64,000 nt of DNA from Campylobacter sp. RM5004 (GCF_022369455.1 NZ_CP059599.1:586409-650408); one strand, 5' to 3'. Counted from the stretch's first letter, positions 1 to 8,803 are shown. Numbers and translations are program-made. Notes: generated by a model from the sequence alone, not told the origin.

Positions 1-30
1 GTTGTATATAATTATGCATTCCTTGTTTTT

Positions 31-94
31 AAAAAGGGTTGCTAAAATAATCGTTAATCATTTTTCAACTATACTCCTAAATGCAGCCCTTTTT
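31..94. terminator. Inverted repeat, possible terminator of an off-window gene
   Basis: AAAAAGGGTTGC (31-42) can pair with GCAGCCCTTTTT (83-94), which continues into a T run. The 40-base loop is long for a simple terminator, and a smaller GTTG/CAAC pairing inside it is possible. No gene is visible upstream within the window. Confidence 0.4.
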
Positions 95-159
95 TATTCT
101 TTTTAACATTTACGATTTTTTCTTATTATTTCCAAATATTAACTTTTTAAAGGAGATTT

Positions 160-1107
160 ATGAAGAAATTATTGTTATTTTTATGTGTTTTAGCTTATGC
201 TGATTTGTATGATACAAAAGATTATGCAAAAGCTTATCCTATATTAAAAAAAGAATGCAATAAAGACAACGCTAATTCTTGCTACAAATTAGGAAAAATG
301 AATGAGTTTGGCTTAGGAACTGGGATTTCTTATTCTTATGCTTATAAATATTATAAAAAATCTTGCGATTTAAATAATAAAGAAGCTTGTGGAGAGCTTG
401 GAAAAATGTATTATTTAGGCTTAGGGGTTGAAAAAAATATCAAAAAAGCAAATGAATTATTAGAAAATGCTTGTAAAAATGATGTTTATAGTGCTTGTGA
501 TTCTTATGCTTATTTGCAAAAAACAGAATATAAAGTATTTAAACAAGACGAGTTATTAAAAGCTTGTAATGGTGGAATAGCAAGTTCTTGTGTTGAGATT
601 GCTGATAAAATAAGTCCTATTCAAGGAATAGATTTATATTTAAGAGCTTGTGGTTTAGGAGATGATTTAGCTTGTCAAATGGCTGCTAATTGGTATATTA
701 CTTCTCAAGCAGTAAATAATAAAATAGCTAATTTTTCGGATTTAAGCGATAAAGAATGCAGAAATAATAACTACAAAGCTTGCAATTCAATTGCTAATGT
801 TTATAGAAATTTAAACAATATAGAAAAAGCTAAAGAATATTATGATTTAGCTTGTAAATTAGATGATAGCAATTCTTGCTCTAGCTTAGCAGTTATTCAA
901 GAACAGAGCAAAGAATTTGAATTAGGAATTAAGAATTATAAAAAAGCTTGTGATTTAAAAGATTCTTATTCATGCGCTAGACTTGGATTTATGTATAAAG
1001 AAGGCTTAAAAGATAATGATAAAACATATATAAAAGAAAATGCTTCAAAATCTAAAAAATATTTTAAACAAGCTTGTGAGTTAGGAAATACTAGAGTTTG
1101 TGAATAA
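160..1107 (+). CDS. Secreted Sel1-repeat, cysteine-paired (Hcp-like) protein
   Basis: The 315-residue protein starts with a short signal peptide (MKKLLLFLCVLAYA) after an AGGAG ribosome-binding site. The body is a series of Sel1-like helical hairpins. About nine of them carry a C-x7-C pair such as ECNKDNANSC, ACKNDVYSAC and ACDLKDSYSC. This is the disulfide-linked pattern of the Helicobacter Hcp family of secreted or periplasmic repeat proteins. The molecular role is unknown; Hcp relatives have been linked to peptidoglycan binding and host recognition, but nothing here proves either. Bases 913-930 are an exact in-frame copy of the dispersed 18-bp repeat, read as E-F-E-L-G-I. It is a single gene with its own terminator. 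Confidence 0.85.
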   Translation: MKKLLLFLCVLAYADLYDTKDYAKAYPILKKECNKDNANSCYKLGKMNEFGLGTGISYSYAYKYYKKSCDLNNKEACGELGKMYYLGLGVEKNIKKANELLENACKNDVYSACDSYAYLQKTEYKVFKQDELLKACNGGIASSCVEIADKISPIQGIDLYLRACGLGDDLACQMAANWYITSQAVNNKIANFSDLSDKECRNNNYKACNSIANVYRNLNNIEKAKEYYDLACKLDDSNSCSSLAVIQEQSKEFELGIKNYKKACDLKDSYSCARLGFMYKEGLKDNDKTYIKENASKSKKYFKQACELGNTRVCE

Positions 1108-1131
1108 AAAAGGGCAAATAAGCCCTTTTTT
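1106..1131 (+). terminator. Rho-independent terminator after the Sel1 gene
   Basis: AAAAAAGGGC (1106-1115) pairs with GCCCTTTTTT (1122-1131) around a 6-base loop, starting directly after the stop codon. It separates the Sel1 gene from the adhesin gene. Confidence 0.8.
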
Positions 1132-1224
1132 AAAAAATTTATTCAAAATTGCACCTTAGGGAAACAATAAAATTAATACAACTTCGTTAAATTTTCTTCG
1201 TTTTACAATTAACAAGGAGAAAAT

Positions 1225-4200
1225 ATGGCAGAAGCTGGAAAAATTATTAAATTAACAGGCGATGTTAAAGCTGTTAATGAACTTAGTGAAAAGTCACTAA
1301 ATTTAGGAGATATAGTATTATTAAACGATACTATTAAAACAATCGGAGAAAATGCTAGTGTTGATATAGAACTTAGCAGTGGCAGAGTTTTACACATAGC
1401 AGGCGATAATGTTGCTAAATTAGATAAGAGTATTTTATCAAATGATAGCTTTGAAAATGAAGCTGCAATTGATGATAAAATTAATAGCTTAATAAATAAT
1501 ATAGTAAATAATAATGGCGAAATTGAGCTTGATGCAACTGCTGCAGGTGATGCAGGTGCGACTACTGCAACAGGAACTTTAAATGATGTAGTATTTGCAC
1601 AATCAGGTAGCGAGAGTGAAGTTTATGCAGATGTTTTATCAAGAGAAGTTGATGGAGCAATTATTACTACAAACAATACAATAAATGGTGTAAATTTAGA
1701 GCAGGTTGCTGAAGAAGTAGCTAACGTTGTTATACCAGAAACTAAACCTGAAGAAAAACCAGAAGAAGGCAATGGTGAAGATATAACAAATCCTGACAAT
1801 GGCAATAATAATCCTGAAGAAGGTAATGGAAATAACACTCCAGAAGAAAAACCTGAAGAAAAGCCAGAAGAAGGAAACGGAAACAATCAACCTGAAGAAG
1901 GTAATGGTGATAATAATCAACCAGAAACTAAACCTGAAGAAAAACCAGAAGAAGGCAATGGCGAAGATATAACAAACCCTGACAATGGCAATAATAATCC
2001 TGAAGAAGGTAATGGAAATAACACTCCGGAAGAAAAACCAAACAATCTAACTGCTAATGTATATGATAGCAATTCAAATATAGTAGATAATAAATTAACA
2101 AATGGAACAGAATTCATTATTAAAGGTAGCGGTGCAACACCTAATTCTGAAGTTATAATTAATTTAGCAGGTATTAAACCAGATGGTAATCCAGGTCAAA
2201 TTTTCTTCCCTGTAAAAGTTATAGCAGATGAAAATGGTAATTTTAGTTGCAGTTTTGATTTATCAAATAGTGATTTATTATATCAATACCAAGTAGAAAA
2301 TGGAGAAAATAGCGTTAATAGCTCATTTATGGTAGATAATATCGCTCCTGAGATTACAGATTCTAAAGCAGAAGTTGTAGATGATAACATAGTAATATCA
2401 GGTAAAACAGAGCCTGAAGCAACAATTACTGCTCCAAATGGAGATAAAGTAGTAGCGGATAAAGATGGTAATTTTGAAATTACTATTCCAAATAACGGCG
2501 ATAATAAAGTAGAAATTAGTGTAACTGATAAAGTTGGTAATACTAATGAAAATACAACTACAATAGATGTAATTCAACCTGAAGTTAAACCAGAAGCTCC
2601 ATTATTTGACAATCTAATCATTACAGAAATCAACGGAGATGAAACTGTAAGCGATGATTTAGCTAAAGTTGATAGCGATAAATTAGTAATTAATGGTAAG
2701 CTTGAAAACTTTACAGGTAAAGCAGGTGATTATGAGTTTAATATTACAAGCAATATCATAGGAAGTGATTCAAATAGCACTAAAGTTATAGCTAAAGTTG
2801 ATGAGAATGGAAACTTCACATTTACATTAGATACAAATGTAACTACAAACGATCAAGGTGCTATTAGAGTTGAGTTTGATGGCAAAACTGATACAGTAAG
2901 AGTTGAAAGTGTTGCGACTGAAACTAAACCAGAAGAAAAACCAGAAACTCCATTATTTGATAAATTAGTAATTACAGAAGTAAATGGAGATGAAACTGTA
3001 AGCGATGACTTAGCTAAAGTTGATAGCGATAAATTAGTAATTAATGGTAAGCTTGAAAACTTCACAGGTAAAGCAGGTGAATACGAGTTTGATATTAATA
3101 GTAATATTATCAATACTGATAATTTCTTAACAAAAGTTATAGCTCAAGTTGATGAGAATGGAAATTTCACATTTACATTAGACACAAATGTTACAAAAAA
3201 TTTACAAGGCTTAATTGCGGTTGAATTTAATGGCAATCACGATGTTGTTAGAATAGAATACTCAGCAACAGAAACTAAACCAGAAACTCCAGCTGATACA
3301 GAAGCACCTGTAATTAGTGGTGTAACTGCAACTCCAACTGAAGATGGTAAATTTGTAATAGAAGGAAATACAGAACCAGATGCAGTAGTAACAATTACTA
3401 AACCTGATGGAAGTAAAGAAGAAGTTAAAGCTGATGCTAATGGTGATTTCAAATTCGAACTTGATAACGTAAAAGATGGCGATAAGTTTGACTTAGTTGC
3501 AAAAGATGAAGCAGGTAATGTAAGCAATAGTGTAGATGTAGTAGCATCTATTCCAAATACAGAAACTCCAGAAGAGCCAGTAAATCCTACATTTGACAAT
3601 CTAATTATTACAGAAATCAACGGAGATGAAACTGTAAGCGATGATTTAGCTAAAGTTGATAGCGATAAATTAGTAATTAATGGTAAGCTTGAAAACTTTA
3701 CAGGTAAAGCAGGTGATTATGAGTTTAATATTACAAGCAATATCATAGGAAGTGATTCAAATAGCACTAAAGTTATAGCTGAAGTTGATGAGAATGGAAA
3801 CTTCACATTTACATTAGATACAAATGTAACTACAAACGATCAAGGTGCTATTAGAGTTGAGTTTGATGGCAAAACTGATACAGTAAGAGTTGAAAGTGTT
3901 GCAACTAAACCAGAAGAGCCAGCTGAGATAAATGTAGAACTTACTTATAAAGATGGTAGTTTAGTAAATGCAAATGATACTATTAAAGATACTATCATAG
4001 TTAAGGGTGAAGTAAGTGGTATTCCAGATGGAACACAACTTATTATTTCAATAAGCGATAGTCCTTATGATGGTGCAGGTATAGGAACTGTAGAAGTAGT
4101 TAATGGTAGGTTTGAATTACCTTTCACACCTGAGCAAGGTATTGAGGGTAAATTTGTTATTTCTGCATTTAACAAAGATTATGGCAGTAGCACAACTATA

Positions 4201-5988
4201 GAATTTAATATTGATACAAAAGCACCTGTTTTAGAAGAAATTACAGGAACACCACAAGAAGATGGAAGCTATGTTGTAAGTGGTAAAACAGAGCCAAATA
4301 CAACTGTTATTATTAATGGCAAAGAAACAACTTCAGATGCAAATGGAGAATTTAATTTAAGTCTTGATAATGTTGCTAATAAAGACAAAATCACAATTGA
4401 AGCAGTGGATAAAGTAGGAAATAAATCAAGCTCAGAACTAGTAGCTGGTATTGTTGAGACTCCAAACACTTCAAGCAACGGTATGAAAGTAACAATCTAC
4501 ACAGGTAACGAAGAAGGTGCTTTAGCAGACCAAACTCCAAGACAAAGTGGAGAAAGTGAAACAGATAGAACTCCTACATTTGTTGGAGAATTTGATGGTA
4601 AAGGCTTACAATCAGTATTAGTTGCAATTGCTGATGCAAGTGGAGAATTAGTAGCTACAAGAGAAGTATTTGCAATGAATGGTAAGTTTATATTCACAGC
4701 TGATTTAGAGTGCAATAAATTTGGTGATTATACTTATAGCTTTATAGTATCAGGCACAAGCATTAAAGGTGAAGTAGTATTTGGTTATGTTGATAATCAA
4801 GTAAGCAATGATAACAATAATGCTAATAATGGTGACAATAGCCAAGGAAGTAGCAATGGTGGTATTATTAATATTGAAAAACCAGAAGTTCCAAGTGTTG
4901 AAAATAAACTAAATGTAAAAGTTTATGAAGGTGATGAGACAGGATATTTTAATAACTTAAAAGAATTAAATAATGGTGCAAGCACTTATGATACAACTCC
5001 AACAATTATGGGTAATAGCGGTGCAGCATATGATCAAATTTTAATTGTTTTAGAAAAACTAGAAGGACCAATAGGAACAGCAGGTTGGAAACAAATCTAT
5101 CCAACATTTGCTAATGAAAAAGGAGACTTTGGTTATACAATTAATCTTACTAATGTATTAGAAGGTAGTGCTTGGGAAAGCGGAACTTATAAAATTACTG
5201 TAATAAGTGATAAAACAGGTTCTATGTATGATCAAACATTTACAATTATGCCAAATCTAGGAAATGACAATACACAAGATAACACTACAAATGATGATGT
5301 AATTGTAGATAGTGGAAACAACCAAGGAAGCAGTAATGGTGGTATTATTAATATTGAAATACCTTCATATAATGATGTGCACAATGATGGACAAGCTCAT
5401 AGTATAACAATTGATGAGAATATATACTATCAATTCAATAATCTAAGTCCATTAGAAAAAATAAATGGCTATGATACAGAGCATGCTCCAGCTATAAAAG
5501 GAAGTGCAACTCCTGGAATGGATGTTTTAGTTTATCTAATTAACGACACCACAGGAGAAAAAGTTTATACTCAATTTAAAGTTCCACAAAGTGGTGAGTT
5601 TGATATATCACTTGGTGGGGAAGCTGGTAATTCATATCACTATGAAATTTATGAAAGTGTTGAATGCAAACCAGTAGGAGAGCCAGCTGTAAGCCACTCA
5701 TTTAATGTAGTAAAACAAAATAGCTTTATAGAATTTGATAAGGGTATTTTAAGTGCCGATGAAGGTCTTAATATTCCTGAGATTAAAAATGAAGCTAATA
5801 AAAATGCAGAAAATGAAGTTAAAGTTGATGATATCCTAGATACACAAAAAGATATCTTTAATGAAACAATCAGCCAAGCTGGTAAAGTGCAAGAAGGTTA
5901 TATTAATATTAGCCTAAGCGCATACGATGTAGCTTCTAAAGAGCTTACACAAATTGATGAATTTAACAAAATTAATCATCACTCTTAA
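1225..5988 (+). CDS. Giant LapA-like surface adhesin with N-terminal retention module and Ig-like repeats
   Basis: The 1587-residue protein has no Sec signal. Residues 1-70 (TGDVKAV..LNLGDIVLLNDTI..VDIELSSGRVLHI) match the N-terminal retention module of type I-secreted LapA-type adhesins. TAAG at residues 105-108 is a likely LapG-type protease site. Residues about 170-272 are a Pro/Glu/Asn/Gly-rich linker. After that come bacterial Ig-like domains with motifs such as GKTEPEATITAPNGD and VDENGNFTFTLDTN, including three copies of a ~105-residue module. The last ~85 residues (..EVKVDDILD..) resemble the acidic tail of type I secretion substrates, but no RTX nonapeptides are visible. The gene follows AAGGAG. 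No type I transporter, LapD or LapG gene lies in the window. The predicted role is outer-membrane-tethered adhesion. Confidence 0.8.
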   Translation: MAEAGKIIKLTGDVKAVNELSEKSLNLGDIVLLNDTIKTIGENASVDIELSSGRVLHIAGDNVAKLDKSILSNDSFENEAAIDDKINSLINNIVNNNGEIELDATAAGDAGATTATGTLNDVVFAQSGSESEVYADVLSREVDGAIITTNNTINGVNLEQVAEEVANVVIPETKPEEKPEEGNGEDITNPDNGNNNPEEGNGNNTPEEKPEEKPEEGNGNNQPEEGNGDNNQPETKPEEKPEEGNGEDITNPDNGNNNPEEGNGNNTPEEKPNNLTANVYDSNSNIVDNKLTNGTEFIIKGSGATPNSEVIINLAGIKPDGNPGQIFFPVKVIADENGNFSCSFDLSNSDLLYQYQVENGENSVNSSFMVDNIAPEITDSKAEVVDDNIVISGKTEPEATITAPNGDKVVADKDGNFEITIPNNGDNKVEISVTDKVGNTNENTTTIDVIQPEVKPEAPLFDNLIITEINGDETVSDDLAKVDSDKLVINGKLENFTGKAGDYEFNITSNIIGSDSNSTKVIAKVDENGNFTFTLDTNVTTNDQGAIRVEFDGKTDTVRVESVATETKPEEKPETPLFDKLVITEVNGDETVSDDLAKVDSDKLVINGKLENFTGKAGEYEFDINSNIINTDNFLTKVIAQVDENGNFTFTLDTNVTKNLQGLIAVEFNGNHDVVRIEYSATETKPETPADTEAPVISGVTATPTEDGKFVIEGNTEPDAVVTITKPDGSKEEVKADANGDFKFELDNVKDGDKFDLVAKDEAGNVSNSVDVVASIPNTETPEEPVNPTFDNLIITEINGDETVSDDLAKVDSDKLVINGKLENFTGKAGDYEFNITSNIIGSDSNSTKVIAEVDENGNFTFTLDTNVTTNDQGAIRVEFDGKTDTVRVESVATKPEEPAEINVELTYKDGSLVNANDTIKDTIIVKGEVSGIPDGTQLIISISDSPYDGAGIGTVEVVNGRFELPFTPEQGIEGKFVISAFNKDYGSSTTIEFNIDTKAPVLEEITGTPQEDGSYVVSGKTEPNTTVIINGKETTSDANGEFNLSLDNVANKDKITIEAVDKVGNKSSSELVAGIVETPNTSSNGMKVTIYTGNEEGALADQTPRQSGESETDRTPTFVGEFDGKGLQSVLVAIADASGELVATREVFAMNGKFIFTADLECNKFGDYTYSFIVSGTSIKGEVVFGYVDNQVSNDNNNANNGDNSQGSSNGGIINIEKPEVPSVENKLNVKVYEGDETGYFNNLKELNNGASTYDTTPTIMGNSGAAYDQILIVLEKLEGPIGTAGWKQIYPTFANEKGDFGYTINLTNVLEGSAWESGTYKITVISDKTGSMYDQTFTIMPNLGNDNTQDNTTNDDVIVDSGNNQGSSNGGIINIEIPSYNDVHNDGQAHSITIDENIYYQFNNLSPLEKINGYDTEHAPAIKGSATPGMDVLVYLINDTTGEKVYTQFKVPQSGEFDISLGGEAGNSYHYEIYESVECKPVGEPAVSHSFNVVKQNSFIEFDKGILSADEGLNIPEIKNEANKNAENEVKVDDILDTQKDIFNETISQAGKVQEGYINISLSAYDVASKELTQIDEFNKINHHS
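1738..2040 (+). repeat. Duplicated Pro-Glu/Asn-Gly linker repeats in the adhesin
   Basis: Two nearly identical 117-bp units (1738-1854 and 1924-2040) encode ETKPEEKPEEGNGEDITNPD and the following Asn/Gly-rich stretch. A shorter PEEKPEEGNGNN spacer lies between them. The repeats are in frame, so copy-number change would alter linker length without breaking the protein. Confidence 0.85.
2604..3901 (+). repeat. Three copies of a ~105-residue Ig-like module in the adhesin
   Basis: The module starting F-D-N-L-I-I-T-E-I-N-G-D-E-T-V-S-D-D-L-A occurs at about 2604-2914, 2956-3277 and 3591-3901. Copies 1 and 3 differ at only a few bases over about 310 bp, while copy 2 has diverged (for example DINSNIINTDNFLTK). 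Near-identity of non-adjacent copies suggests recent gene conversion or duplication. Confidence 0.85.
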
Positions 5989-5993
5989 TTAAC

Positions 5994-6017
5994 TTAGGGT
6001 CTAGCAATAGACCCTAA
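5994..6017. terminator. Hairpin after the adhesin gene
   Basis: TTAGGGTCTA (5994-6003) and TAGACCCTAA (6008-6017) form a perfect 10-bp stem with a GCAA loop. No T run follows, so termination is likely but may be inefficient. Confidence 0.6.
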
Positions 6018-6034
6018 ACTTAAAATTATTAAAA

Positions 6035-6575
6035 TCAATTTCCGAATTCAAATTCTTTTATCTTTTTGATACATTTTGCAGGTACTCCTGCTACTACGCT
6101 AAACTCTTATACATCTTTTGTTACAACCGAACCAGCAGCTATTATAGAGCCTTTGCCTACTTTTACGCCTTGAAGTATGGTTGCATTTCCACACTTCATC
6201 TTCTATCACTACGCTTTTTAGTATCATATTTGCACGATTTGTAGGCTCTTGCTCGTGATTTATGGTAGCAATCACAACATTATGACCTATTAAGACATTG
6301 TTTCCTATAAATATCCCGCCTTGGTCTTGAAATTTACACCCGCTATTTATGAAAACATTTTTGCCTATTGTGATATTTTTGCCACAATCTGTGTAAAAAG
6401 GTGGAAACAACACAAAGCTTTCATCTACATTCTTGCAAATAAGCTTAGAAAAAAGTTTGTTTAGCTCCTTTGGTTCGTGATATTTTGAGTTGATTTTAGC
6501 TGTGATTTTTAGTGCGGTTTGTGCTTGTTTGTGCATTAGCTTATGCTCGTTTGAGTTTGCTTGAATGTATTTCAT
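6035..6575 (-). pseudogene. Broken hexapeptide-repeat (maltose/galactoside-type) O-acetyltransferase
   Basis: The first ~130 residues are a normal maltose O-acetyltransferase-like left-handed beta-helix enzyme (FVLFPPFYTDCGKNITIGKN, GGIFIGNNVLIGHNVVIATI, catalytic-type His in INHEQEP). After VVIEDEVW (about 6186-6192) the frame is lost. The expected W-I-G-A-N-A-T is reduced to a junction consistent with an 8-base deletion. The other frame continues as N-A-T-I-L-Q-G-V-K-V-G-K-G-S-I-I-A-A-G-S. That frame then meets a TAA at 6107-6109, after which VVAGVPAKCIKKI carries on to a TGA at 6035. With one frameshift and one stop, the full enzyme cannot be made. The intact ancestor would have acetylated a sugar or nucleoside using acetyl-CoA. 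Confidence 0.85.
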
Positions 6576-7012
6576 TTATCTTCCTTTACATAAAACCTTG
6601 CGTTTATTTCACCTTTTCCTAAAAGCTTTTTAAGCTCATCTTCGCTTATATTTATAATCTTGCCAAGCTTAGTAAAGCTCCATGAATTATCATCATAATA
6701 AATCACCAAATAATTAGCATTATATAAAATCACATCAAGTGCTTTAGCTTTAAAAAACTTATCATTTGTGGGAAGTTTCTGACTAAGCTTTCCCACCTTT
6801 TCAAACCCACCATAATCACTCATGATTATTTTTTCATCGCCACTTTTTACTAAGTCATAAAAAGCCCTTGCAGATGAGTTTTGCTCAAGCTTGATTTTTA
6901 GCTCCACATCATTTATCTTTACATAAACAAAACCACTAAACATAAACCAAATTCCTATCAAAACCACACTTTTACAAGCTGTTTTTAAGCACCAAAGCAA
7001 TCTCATTTGCAT
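6572..7012 (-). CDS. Membrane-anchored cyclophilin-like fold protein
   Basis: This 146-residue protein has an N-terminal hydrophobic segment (about residues 13-32: CKSVVLIGIWFMFSGFVYV), either a signal or an anchor. The following ~110-residue domain carries the signature of the small bacterial cyclophilin-like family: SARAFYDLV, a G-E-K/Q-L-P-like segment (GKLSQKLPTND), VILYNANYLVIYYDDNSWSFTKLGKI. These proteins share the cyclophilin fold but usually lack proline-isomerase residues, and their role is unknown. The gene overlaps the 3' end of the upstream alcohol dehydrogenase gene by 41 bp and abuts the broken acetyltransferase, suggesting one transcript. The TM prediction is from composition only. 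Confidence 0.7.
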   Translation of the reverse strand: MQMRLLWCLKTACKSVVLIGIWFMFSGFVYVKINDVELKIKLEQNSSARAFYDLVKSGDEKIIMSDYGGFEKVGKLSQKLPTNDKFFKAKALDVILYNANYLVIYYDDNSWSFTKLGKIINISEDELKKLLGKGEINARFYVKEDK

Positions 7013-8135
7013 CTAATTCCTTATATCCACCATTTAAAATAAAGGTATTTTTCACCACTTCATCTATCAAACTCTCATCTAAAATACCCTTTAAGTTTAT
7101 ACTAAGTCCTAGCTCACACATCCACTCACGCATAGCTTTTAGCCCATTTAAAGCGACCTTTAAATCATCTTCATCATCGCTTACACCCCAGACATTTACG
7201 GCAAATCTTTTAAACTTTAAAACATTATAAGGCAATATATATTCATAATAAGCAAGGCTTATGGCACTTAGACTTTCTCCGTGCGTTGCATTTGTTACGC
7301 CGCCTATTGCTTGACCTATCATATGCACCATCCAATCCCCGCTTTTAGCACAATGAATTAGCGTATTTAGTGCTAAAGTGCTAGCCCATGCTATGTTGCT
7401 TCTTGCTTCATAATCATTTGGATTTTTGATAGCTTTTTTACTAGCAACGATGATTGAACGCATAAGCCCTTCAGCCACATAGTCACTCACATTATCAAAA
7501 TCATCAGAAAAATACTGCTCACAAATATGATTAAACGCATCATAAATTCCATTTACCATTTGGTATTTGCTAAGAGTTAGCGTATATTTTGGATTGATGA
7601 TTGAAAACTTTGGAAAAACTCTTCTATCTTGAAAAACTTTGCCTATTTTTTGATGAGTTTGCTCGTTTGTAATAACGCTTCCACTATTCATCTCAGAGCC
7701 AGTCCCACACATAGTAAGCACACAGCCAAGCGGCACTACATCGCATTTTGGCTCAGATTGATTTATAAAATACTCTTGCCAAAAATCCCCATCATAATTT
7801 ATACTAGCAGCCAAAGCCTTAGAATAATCACACACCGAGCCACCACCTAAAGCAAGTATAAAATCAGCCTTATGAGTTCTTGCTATCTTTACTCCATCTT
7901 CAAGCTTTTTTAAAGTTGGATTTGGCATAACATTATCAATATAAGCTATGTTTTTACCTAACTTTTTTAAAACTTCATTTACTTCATCAAAAATGCCGTT
8001 TTTAACTACCGAGCCACAGCCATAGACTAAAACCACATTTTTACCATAGTTTGCAAGCTCTAAAGATAAATTTGCCTTTACTTCATCGCCAAAATATATT
8101 TTGGTAGGGTTATGAAATATAAAATTGTTTATCAT
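6972..8135 (-). CDS. Iron-containing alcohol dehydrogenase (YqhD/butanol dehydrogenase type)
   Basis: The 387-residue enzyme belongs to the group III iron-dependent alcohol dehydrogenases. The N terminus NFIFHNPTKIYFGDE and the nucleotide-binding GGGSVCDYSKALA (about residues 97-109) are typical of NADPH-dependent YqhD-like aldehyde reductases. Metal-ligand regions are seen in DAFNHICEQYF and the segment around HGESLSAISLAYYEYILPYN. Its likely role is reduction of toxic short-chain aldehydes to alcohols in the cytoplasm. It is divergent from a LysR regulator, with a LysR-type palindrome between them. It is full length for the family. Confidence 0.9.
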   Translation of the reverse strand: MINNFIFHNPTKIYFGDEVKANLSLELANYGKNVVLVYGCGSVVKNGIFDEVNEVLKKLGKNIAYIDNVMPNPTLKKLEDGVKIARTHKADFILALGGGSVCDYSKALAASINYDGDFWQEYFINQSEPKCDVVPLGCVLTMCGTGSEMNSGSVITNEQTHQKIGKVFQDRRVFPKFSIINPKYTLTLSKYQMVNGIYDAFNHICEQYFSDDFDNVSDYVAEGLMRSIIVASKKAIKNPNDYEARSNIAWASTLALNTLIHCAKSGDWMVHMIGQAIGGVTNATHGESLSAISLAYYEYILPYNVLKFKRFAVNVWGVSDDEDDLKVALNGLKAMREWMCELGLSINLKGILDESLIDEVVKNTFILNGGYKELDANEIALVLKNSL

Positions 8136-8397
8136 TTTTTCTCCTTTAAAATACTTTTATGATTTTACTTTTAATTTTTAGAAATAGCAAATACTTATAA
8201 AGTATAATTAGTTATAAAAATAATTTATATCTAAGGGTTTTTTTATGGATATTAAAGTGCTTAAATATTTCGTTGAATCTGCTAGAAAAAACAGCATTAG
8301 CAAAGCTGCAAATGAGCTAAACCTAACCCAGCCAACGCTTTCAAGACAGCTAAAGGATTTGGAATTTGAATTAGGATATAAGCTTTTTTGTATTATT
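8115..8397 (+). repeat. Partial duplication, copy 1 (adh upstream region plus lysR 5' end)
   Basis: About 280 bp from the adh 5' end through the first ~48 lysR codons is repeated at 8841-9121. Only a handful of differences are visible, including one extra T in the run at the copy-1 breakpoint. Homology stops sharply near 8397. Confidence 0.9.
8191..8205. promoter_or_regulatory. LysR-type operator in the adh-lysR intergenic region
   Basis: ATACTTATAAAGTAT is a perfect 6-bp inverted repeat around 3 bases and fits the T-N11-A LysR box. It lies between the divergent alcohol dehydrogenase and LysR reading frames. An identical copy is at 8916-8930 because of the local duplication. Confidence 0.6.
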
Positions 8398-8433
8398 AAT
8401 ATACTCTTAATTCTTATTCTGACAATAAATTAA
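8245..8433 (+). pseudogene. Truncated 5' copy of the LysR regulator gene
   Basis: The first 49 residues (through ..FELGYKLF) are identical to the intact regulator at 8969. They cover only the winged helix-turn-helix, and translation then runs into an unrelated tail (CIINILLILILTIN) and stops. One extra T in the T-run near 8391-8396 coincides with the break. The fragment has no effector domain and is unlikely to be a normal regulator. It could still bind the LysR box if translated and stable, because the DNA-binding helices are complete. Confidence 0.85.
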
Positions 8434-8467
8434 ATATTATTGTGATTTGAATACTACTAATAAGTTA

Positions 8468-8497
8468 TGCAAATAAACTCATAAGAATTTATTTGCA
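8468..8497 (-). terminator. Inverted repeat downstream of the Met-rich gene
   Basis: TGCAAATAAA (8468-8477) and TTTATTTGCA (8488-8497) form a perfect 10-bp stem with a 10-base loop, just past the stop codon of the minus-strand gene. There is no strong U run, so termination is inferred from position. Confidence 0.45.
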
Positions 8498-8506
8498 TTA
8501 GCTTGG

Positions 8507-8761
8507 TTACATAGATTGATTATCCATATTTTCTTGCATCATTGGTTTTGATTCCATAGTTTTGTCATTCATTGTGTTAGTTTTATTTGACATCATTGGT
8601 TTGTCCATCATAGGTTTTGAATTACTCATCATTTGAGATTTCTTACCCATTGTGCTGCCTATGTTTTCATTTGACATCATAGGTTGCGAACCACTCATCA
8701 TTGCATCACTGCTTGCAAAAACACTAAAACTGAAAACTGTTAGAAAAAATACTTTTTTCAT
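8507..8761 (-). CDS. Small secreted methionine-rich protein
   Basis: The 84-residue product has a clear signal peptide (MKKVFFLTVFSFSVFA, likely cut before SSDAMM). The mature part of about 68 residues has 17 methionines, many as MM pairs in QPMMSN, KPMMDKPMMSNK and KPMMQEN units, and no Cys or His. TAAGGAG precedes the ATG. It matches no named family that I recognise. Met-rich periplasmic peptides can bind Cu(I) through thioethers or act as an oxidant sink repaired by periplasmic methionine sulfoxide reductase; either is inference. It sits between the two halves of the duplicated lysR region, as though inserted. A G9 run lies 43 bp upstream of its start. Confidence 0.75.
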   Translation of the reverse strand: MKKVFFLTVFSFSVFASSDAMMSGSQPMMSNENIGSTMGKKSQMMSNSKPMMDKPMMSNKTNTMNDKTMESKPMMQENMDNQSM

Positions 8762-8803
8762 AATATCTCCTTAAAAAAATAAATTGAAATAGTAGTTTAG
8801 TAT

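Noticed and set aside
1738-2040. Possible CRISPR-like array in the adhesin
   Set aside because: Repeats are in-frame coding units of unequal spacing with no unique spacers and no cas genes.
1623-2117. Minus-strand frames inside the adhesin encoding Pro/Ser/Phe-rich peptides
   Set aside because: They mirror the PEEKPEEG repeat in another frame, have no ribosome-binding sites and overlap a clear gene.
7629-7850. Plus-strand 73-codon frame opposite the alcohol dehydrogenase gene
   Set aside because: It overlaps a well-conserved enzyme on the other strand and has no domain or ribosome-binding site.
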